Shown: positions 59,651 through 64,000 of the stretch, piece after piece
Layout: the number at the start of each line of letters is the position of its first letter
How positions within the stretch are numbered: position 1 is the stretch's first letter
NCBI GenBank assembly: GCA_951813555.1
Contig: OX638344.1
Location: 1,426,001-1,490,000, forward strand
DNA: 64,000 bases
Direction: 5' to 3'
Source of the DNA: an uncultured Acidimicrobiales bacterium
GTDB taxonomy: Bacteria > Actinomycetota > Acidimicrobiia > Acidimicrobiales > Bin134
The notes under the pieces: generated by a model
What the model was told of the DNA's origin: nothing
What the model saw: only the letters and a program-made list of their open reading frames with translations
The model's database searches: none
Translations under genes and position numbers: made by a program

Positions 59651-60646
59651 TCAGTGGCCATGTCGAGATCGTGAGGCCCGTTGCCAATGGCGCCCGCCGA
59701 ACACCAGCGTTGGCAGCCCCACCAGGCTGCCGGCCACGGTGAGGAAGTAAAGCAGCAGCCCCATAGCGATGGCCCGCTCGTCGTCGAGCACCAAGTCGTG
59801 GAGAAACAGCACCAGCGCACCTTCTCGAAGACCGAGCCCGCCCAGAGCGATGGGCAGCACCTGGATGATGAGCACCGCCGGGATGAACGCCATCAGTTCG
59901 GTGGGGCCCAGCCCGTTGATCCCCACCACCTTGGCCGCACAGCCGGCTGCGGCCAGCATCACTGCCTGATAGGCAAAGGCAGTGACCAGAATCCGGCCGG
60001 TGTCGCGGGGTTTGGCCCGCAGCTCGTCGATGCCGGTGTGGAGCCCGTTCACGAACCGCACCCAGCCGTCGTGCTTCCTGACCCAGCGTCCGAATCGCTG
60101 GTTGCCCACCAACACCAGGATCAGGCCCAAAGACAGCAGGGTGAGTGCGGCGGTGATGGCCGCCACCCGGGAAGGCGCCCCCAATCCCCGCAGCTCTTCG
60201 TTCAGAGCCAGGCCGAGGAGCGAGAACACCGGCAGTGCTATCCAGCCGCTGAGCCGCTCTAGCAGCACCGAGGCGAAGCTGTGGGGGCCGTCTTCGGTGT
60301 CATTGGAGAGACGGCTGATGCGGAGCACGTCTCCACCCACAGTGGTGGGCACGAAGTTGGATATGAACATCCCCGCCATATAGTGCGAGAACATCCGACG
60401 GGGGTTGACCTGCATCCCCAAGGCGCGGGCCACCTCGTACCAGCGGGCGGTGGCCAGAACCATGCTGGCCACGGTGAGGAGGAACGCGCCGATGAGCCAG
60501 AACGGGGTTGCCGAGTTGAAGTCGGGCCACAGCTCGTTGGCGTCGAACGACGGCAGCCACCAGACCAACAGGGCGAGCAGGGCCACACTGATGCCCACCC
60601 GGAGCACAATGCTGAGCACCCGGCGGGTGATGTGCTTCTCAGTCAA
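59651..60646 (-). CDS. UPF0104/LPG-synthase-TM family membrane protein
   Basis: A 331-residue protein with eight or more membrane segments. The family features are VWWLPSFDANELW, ARWYEVARALGMQV with SNFVPTTVGGDVLRI, and the late VLPIALGGLGLREGAL. It has only the transmembrane flippase-like half of lysylphosphatidylglycerol synthase (MprF), not the soluble synthase half. Archaeal AglD and hopanoid-linked relatives act in lipid or glycolipid handling. TTG 60646 is the first usable start. It heads the three-gene run ending in dxs. Confidence 0.87.
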   Translation of the reverse strand: MTEKHITRRVLSIVLRVGISVALLALLVWWLPSFDANELWPDFNSATPFWLIGAFLLTVASMVLATARWYEVARALGMQVNPRRMFSHYMAGMFISNFVPTTVGGDVLRISRLSNDTEDGPHSFASVLLERLSGWIALPVFSLLGLALNEELRGLGAPSRVAAITAALTLLSLGLILVLVGNQRFGRWVRKHDGWVRFVNGLHTGIDELRAKPRDTGRILVTAFAYQAVMLAAAGCAAKVVGINGLGPTELMAFIPAVLIIQVLPIALGGLGLREGALVLFLHDLVLDDERAIAMGLLLYFLTVAGSLVGLPTLVFGGRHWQRASRSRHGH

Positions 60647-60768
60647 GCGCTGGCTCGCTGACGTGTAGGGGTGACTCCGGGCACGCGCCAGCGGTTGAGG
60701 CGGCCATCGGGGTCATTCAGCTAAGGCTATTGTCCCGGCCAGGCTCGATAAATATTACGGTGAGGCGA
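60647..60768. promoter_or_regulatory. Divergent promoter region between flippase-like and ThDP-enzyme genes
   Basis: A 122-bp gap between divergent starts. On the plus strand TTGTCC (60730-60735) and TATTAC (60753-60758) are 17 bp apart and could be a promoter, about 10 bp before ATG 60769; the -10 match is poor. No hairpin or tRNA is seen. Confidence 0.3.
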
Positions 60769-62403
60769 ATGTCAGGGAAACAGGTGACCGGCCACGGGGG
60801 CGATCAGGTGCTGGCTGCGCTGGCCCCCTTCGGTGTGCAGGAGCTTTTCACCTTGTCGGGAGGCCATATATTCCCTTTGTATGACGCCGCGGTGAAGCAG
60901 GGCGATGTGGTGCTCTACGACGTGCGCCACGAGCAGACCGCGGTCTTCGCGGCGGAGGCCTTGGCCAAGCTGACCCGCCGTCCGGGGGTGGCTGCGGTGA
61001 CTGCCGGCCCCGGCGTGACCAACTCGGTGAGCGCGGTGACCACCGCCTGGCTCAACGGTGCGCCGCTGGTGGTGCTGGGCGGTCGGGCGCCGGAAGCCCG
61101 CTGGGGATCAGGATCGCTTCAGGAGCTGGACCACGTCCCGATCCTGGCCCCGGTCACCAAGCAGTCGCTCACCGCCGGGGGCGGTGACGACCTGGCCATG
61201 GCCACTTATCGGGCAGTGCAAGGGGCCATGACCCCCCATCGGGGGCCGGTTTTTGTGGACTACCCCATGGACGTGCTGTTCTCCGAGGGCACCGCAACCG
61301 TGCCCGACGAGCCCATACCGGTGGGCGCGACACCCGATGCCGACGGGGTGGCCGCAGTGGCCGACATGCTGGCTGCCTCCCGCCGCCCCGCATTGCTGGT
61401 GGGCACCGACGTGTATTGGGACGGTGCGTGGGATGCGCTGCGGGCCTGGGTGGAGGCCCAGCGGCTGCCGGCGTTCGCCAACGGGTTGGGACGGGGATGT
61501 CTGCCCGCCGATCACGAGCTGTTCTTCAGCCGCACCCGGCGGATGCTGCGTACCGACGCCGATCTGGTGATCGTGGCCGGCACTCCGCTCGACTTCCGGC
61601 TTTCGTTTGGCCGGTTCGGCGATGCCCAGGTGGTGCATCTGACCGACAGTGCCGAATCGGTGTCGACCCACGCCCAGCCGGCCGCGGCAGTGTCGGGCGA
61701 CTTGGTTCAGATGCTGGCGGCGCTGGCCGACGGCCCCGCGCCGGCCCACTCCGCCGAGCGCCACCAGTGGGTGACGAAGCTGCGTGACGCCGAAGATGCC
61801 GCTCGGGCCGAGGAAGAGGATCTGCTGAACACGGCGGCTGATCCCATCTTGCCCACCCGGGTGTACGGCGAGCTCCGCCAGGTGCTGGATCGAGACGCGG
61901 TGGTGATCGGCGACGGCGGCGATTTCGTGTCGTACGCCGGGCGGTTCGTGAACTCATATCGGCCGGGCCACTGGCTCGATCCCGGCCCCTACGGCTGTTT
62001 GGGCACCGGCCTGGGCTATGCCATGGCCGCCCGCGTGGCCCATCCCGACCGCCAAGTGGTGCTGTTGTTGGGCGATGGGGCGGCCGGATTCTCGCTGATG
62101 GACGCCGACTCCCTGGTGCGCCACAACCTGCCAGTGGCCATTGTGGTGGGCAACAACGGCTGCTGGGGTTTGGAAAAGCACCCCATGCGCCAGATGTACG
62201 GCTACGACGTGGCCGCCGACCTCCAAGAAGGGTGCCGCTATGACCAGGTCGTGACCGCCTTGGGGGGTGCTGGCGAGACAGTGGAGCGCCCCGACGACAT
62301 CGCCCCCGCTCTCAAGCGGGCCCTCGACGCTGGCGTCCCCTACGTGGTCAACGTGATCTGCGACCCCGAACACGCCTACCCCCGCCGCTCCAACTTGGGC
62401 TGA
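60769..62403 (+). CDS. ThDP-dependent acetolactate-synthase-family enzyme
   Basis: A 544-residue enzyme of the AHAS/oxalyl-CoA decarboxylase-like superfamily. The catalytic Glu is in [15 protein letters not shown] near residue 46; the ThDP/Mg site is [15 protein letters not shown] followed by [14 protein letters not shown]. Whether it is a true acetolactate synthase, a 2-hydroxyacyl-CoA lyase or a decarboxylase cannot be told from the eye; no small (ilvN) subunit gene is adjacent. ATG 60769 fits the family start ([18 protein letters not shown]). It is probably monocistronic. Confidence 0.88.
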   Translation: MSGKQVTGHGGDQVLAALAPFGVQELFTLSGGHIFPLYDAAVKQGDVVLYDVRHEQTAVFAAEALAKLTRRPGVAAVTAGPGVTNSVSAVTTAWLNGAPLVVLGGRAPEARWGSGSLQELDHVPILAPVTKQSLTAGGGDDLAMATYRAVQGAMTPHRGPVFVDYPMDVLFSEGTATVPDEPIPVGATPDADGVAAVADMLAASRRPALLVGTDVYWDGAWDALRAWVEAQRLPAFANGLGRGCLPADHELFFSRTRRMLRTDADLVIVAGTPLDFRLSFGRFGDAQVVHLTDSAESVSTHAQPAAAVSGDLVQMLAALADGPAPAHSAERHQWVTKLRDAEDAARAEEEDLLNTAADPILPTRVYGELRQVLDRDAVVIGDGGDFVSYAGRFVNSYRPGHWLDPGPYGCLGTGLGYAMAARVAHPDRQVVLLLGDGAAGFSLMDADSLVRHNLPVAIVVGNNGCWGLEKHPMRQMYGYDVAADLQEGCRYDQVVTALGGAGETVERPDDIAPALKRALDAGVPYVVNVICDPEHAYPRRSNLG

Positions 62404-62479
62404 AGTCGGTTCGCCGGCGGCGGTTCCTATTCCCGGTTGGCGGTAGGCTACGGCGTCATGACAAGGGGAGAGAACGGCT

Positions 62480-63871
62480 GTGATTGACGAGTCTGTGGTC
62501 GCGGGCACACTGTCGGAGGCGCTGCGCACCGGCGGCGAGTTCGCCGAGGTCTTTGTGGAGGACCGGCGCTCGTCGTCGGCGCTGTTAGACGACGGCAAGG
62601 TGGAGGAACTGACCTCAGGCCGCACCCGGGGGGCGGGGATTAGGGTGGTGGCGGGGGAGACCACCGGCTTCGCCCACACCTCTGATCTGAGCGAGGCCGG
62701 TTTGGCCAAAGCGGCTCGGGCGGCGGCGGCAGCCGCCCGGGGCGGCGGCGGGGGTCACCAGATGGTGGCGCTCGACCGGGTTGATGCGCCGGCGCCCAAC
62801 GAAGTCGAAGTGCTGCCGGAAACGGTGGCCAAGGCGACCAAGGTGGAGCTGCTGGGCCGGGCCGACGAAGCCGCCCGAGCAGCCGGTTTGGCGATTTCCC
62901 AGGTGTCGGCCCGCTACGCCGACGGCCGCCGCCGCATCCTGGTAGCCAACAGCGACGGACTGCTGGCAGGCGACGACCAAGTGCGCACCCGTTTCGCGGT
63001 GTCGTGCGTAGCGGTGGGCGACACCGGTATGCAGACTGGTTTCGAGAGCGTGGGCCGCCCCATCGGCTTCGAGCTGTTTGACGAGTACGAGGTAGACGCC
63101 CTGGCCCGCACCGCGGCCAACCGGGCGCTCACCAAGCTGGCCGCCCAGCCCGCACCCAGCGGCTCGATGCCGGTGGTGATCGGCCCCGGCGGCGGCGGCG
63201 TGCTGTTCCACGAGGCCTGCGGCCACGGCCTTGAGGCCGACCTGGTGGCCAAACAGGCCTCGGTGTTCCGCAACCGGGTGGGCGAGCAAGTGGCCCATCC
63301 CGAGGTCACCCTCATCGACGACGGGACCATGGCTCGGCAGTGGGGTGCCTACGCCATTGACGACGAGGGGCGCCCCGCCCAGCGCAACGTGCTCATCGAG
63401 AACGGCGTGCTCACCGACTACATGTGGGATCTGCTGCGGGCCCGCAAAGAGGGCCGGGAGAGCTCGGGCAACGGTCGCCGCCAGAGCTACCAGCACCTGC
63501 CCATGGTGCGGATGACCAACACCTACCTGGCCAACGGCACCGAGGATCCCGCCGACATCATCGCGGCCACCGACCGGGGGGTGTACGTGGCCCACTTGGG
63601 CGGCGGGCAGGTGAACACCGCCACCGGCGACTTCGTGTTCGGCATGAGCGAGGCCTATCTGATCGTCAACGGCGAGATCGGCCCTCCGATCCGGGAGGGC
63701 AACTTGATCGGCAACGGTCCTGAGGTGCTGACCGGAATCGAGGCCCTGGGCAACGACTTCGCCATGGGATCGCCGGGTACTTGCGGCAAAGACGGTCAGG
63801 GCGTGCCGGTGGGCGACGGCACCCCCACCCTGCGGGTGGCGTCGATGACCATCGGCGGAACCGCGGCGTGA
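62480..63871 (+). CDS. tldD: TldD metalloprotease subunit
   Basis: A 463-residue TldD protein. The zinc-binding HExxxH motif is FHEACGHGLEADL, with a later Cys (GSPGTCGKDGQ) thought to be a zinc ligand. TldD and TldE form a heterodimeric peptidase that degrades unstructured peptides and matures certain modified peptides such as microcins. GTG start at 62480. The TldE/PmbA partner begins 40 bp downstream. Confidence 0.95.
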   Translation: MIDESVVAGTLSEALRTGGEFAEVFVEDRRSSSALLDDGKVEELTSGRTRGAGIRVVAGETTGFAHTSDLSEAGLAKAARAAAAAARGGGGGHQMVALDRVDAPAPNEVEVLPETVAKATKVELLGRADEAARAAGLAISQVSARYADGRRRILVANSDGLLAGDDQVRTRFAVSCVAVGDTGMQTGFESVGRPIGFELFDEYEVDALARTAANRALTKLAAQPAPSGSMPVVIGPGGGGVLFHEACGHGLEADLVAKQASVFRNRVGEQVAHPEVTLIDDGTMARQWGAYAIDDEGRPAQRNVLIENGVLTDYMWDLLRARKEGRESSGNGRRQSYQHLPMVRMTNTYLANGTEDPADIIAATDRGVYVAHLGGGQVNTATGDFVFGMSEAYLIVNGEIGPPIREGNLIGNGPEVLTGIEALGNDFAMGSPGTCGKDGQGVPVGDGTPTLRVASMTIGGTAA

Positions 63872-63911
63872 CCTCCCGGCTAATACGGCCGAACACCGAC
63901 AGGGCCGCCGA

Positions 63912-64000
63912 ATGAATCCCGAGGAGTTGCTGGAAATCGCCGAGCGCATCGTGGGCTGGAGTCGCGACGGAGAGCAGATCGAAGCGGTGGTGGGTCACAG
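63912..64000 (+). CDS. TldE/PmbA family protein, 3' end outside window
   Basis: Only the first 29 residues are inside the window (EELLEIAERIVGWSRDGEQIE). The pattern matches the N-terminus of TldD/PmbA proteins, and the position directly after tldD makes it the TldE (non-catalytic) partner. ATG 63912 is the only start present. Confidence 0.75.
   Translation, partial: MNPEELLEIAERIVGWSRDGEQIEAVVGH

Overview
The window is high-GC DNA with very dense coding (58 genes, no gap above about 230 bp, many 4-bp start/stop overlaps, frequent GTG and TTG starts). The gene content points to an actinobacterium: a mycothiol-dependent DinB-type enzyme beside a mycoredoxin-like protein, a ferrochelatase with actinobacterial-type extra cysteines, an Rpf-like transglycosylase, a DUF2510 protein, and many thiolase/DUF35/MaoC/SnoaL genes. 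I infer a lineage near the Acidimicrobiia; no rRNA or marker gene here proves it. I found no tRNA, rRNA, CRISPR array, prophage or insertion sequence.

Layout. 1-5 kb: acyl-CoA genes (a thiolase cut by the window edge, DUF35 protein, enoyl-CoA hydratase, MaoC), a CDF transporter, methionine aminopeptidase and a SnoaL-like protein. 5-8 kb: DegV (fatty-acid binding), MFS transporter and PlsY on one strand, which together suggest acyl-phosphate-dependent phospholipid synthesis. 8-11.4 kb: phosphatase, selenophosphate synthetase (selD), SnoaL and DUF2510 proteins, and a His-rich protein made of only the last part of a CDF transporter. 11.4-17 kb: a five-gene signalling operon (STAS, REC-PP2C phosphatase, HATPase anti-sigma-like protein, periplasmic binding lipoprotein, membrane histidine kinase). 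17-19.7 kb: Ltp2-like thiolase with a MaoC-DUF35-MaoC fusion. 19.7-36 kb: DNA repair and topology (Fpg, AddAB-like helicase-nucleases, a RecB-family nuclease, a ParE/ParC-like topoisomerase), mixed with a nucleotidyltransferase, a methyltransferase and a kinase-like protein. 36-39.3 kb: glycosyltransferase, SDR, a MazEF-like toxin-antitoxin pair and a broken DUF4143 ATPase flanked by short repeats. 39.3-52.4 kb: SnoaL, acyl-CoA synthetase, AIM24-like protein, ferrochelatase, Rpf-like protein, two GT-C membrane proteins (one Agl23-like), mycoredoxin plus mycothiol enzyme, enoyl-CoA hydratase, an ABC-2 exporter and NfuA-like protein. 52.4-64 kb: D-aminoacylase-like amidohydrolase, UvrD-family helicase, dxs with two membrane lipid genes, a ThDP enzyme, and tldD with the start of its tldE/pmbA partner.

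The strongest unusual signal is selD. Its normal reading frame appears to begin downstream of the active site, but an in-frame TGA at 9649-9647 sits exactly where the catalytic Cys17 belongs. The preceding codons encode the conserved N-terminus, the essential Lys20 follows, and a hairpin begins directly after the TGA. The gene is therefore read here as encoding a selenoprotein of 353 residues starting at 9697. Other notable points are the sensory operon, the orphan CDF half-protein, the MaoC-DUF35-MaoC fusion, a MazEF promoter with a palindrome covering both the -10 box and the start codon, and a three-copy 23-bp-period repeat upstream of the broken ATPase.
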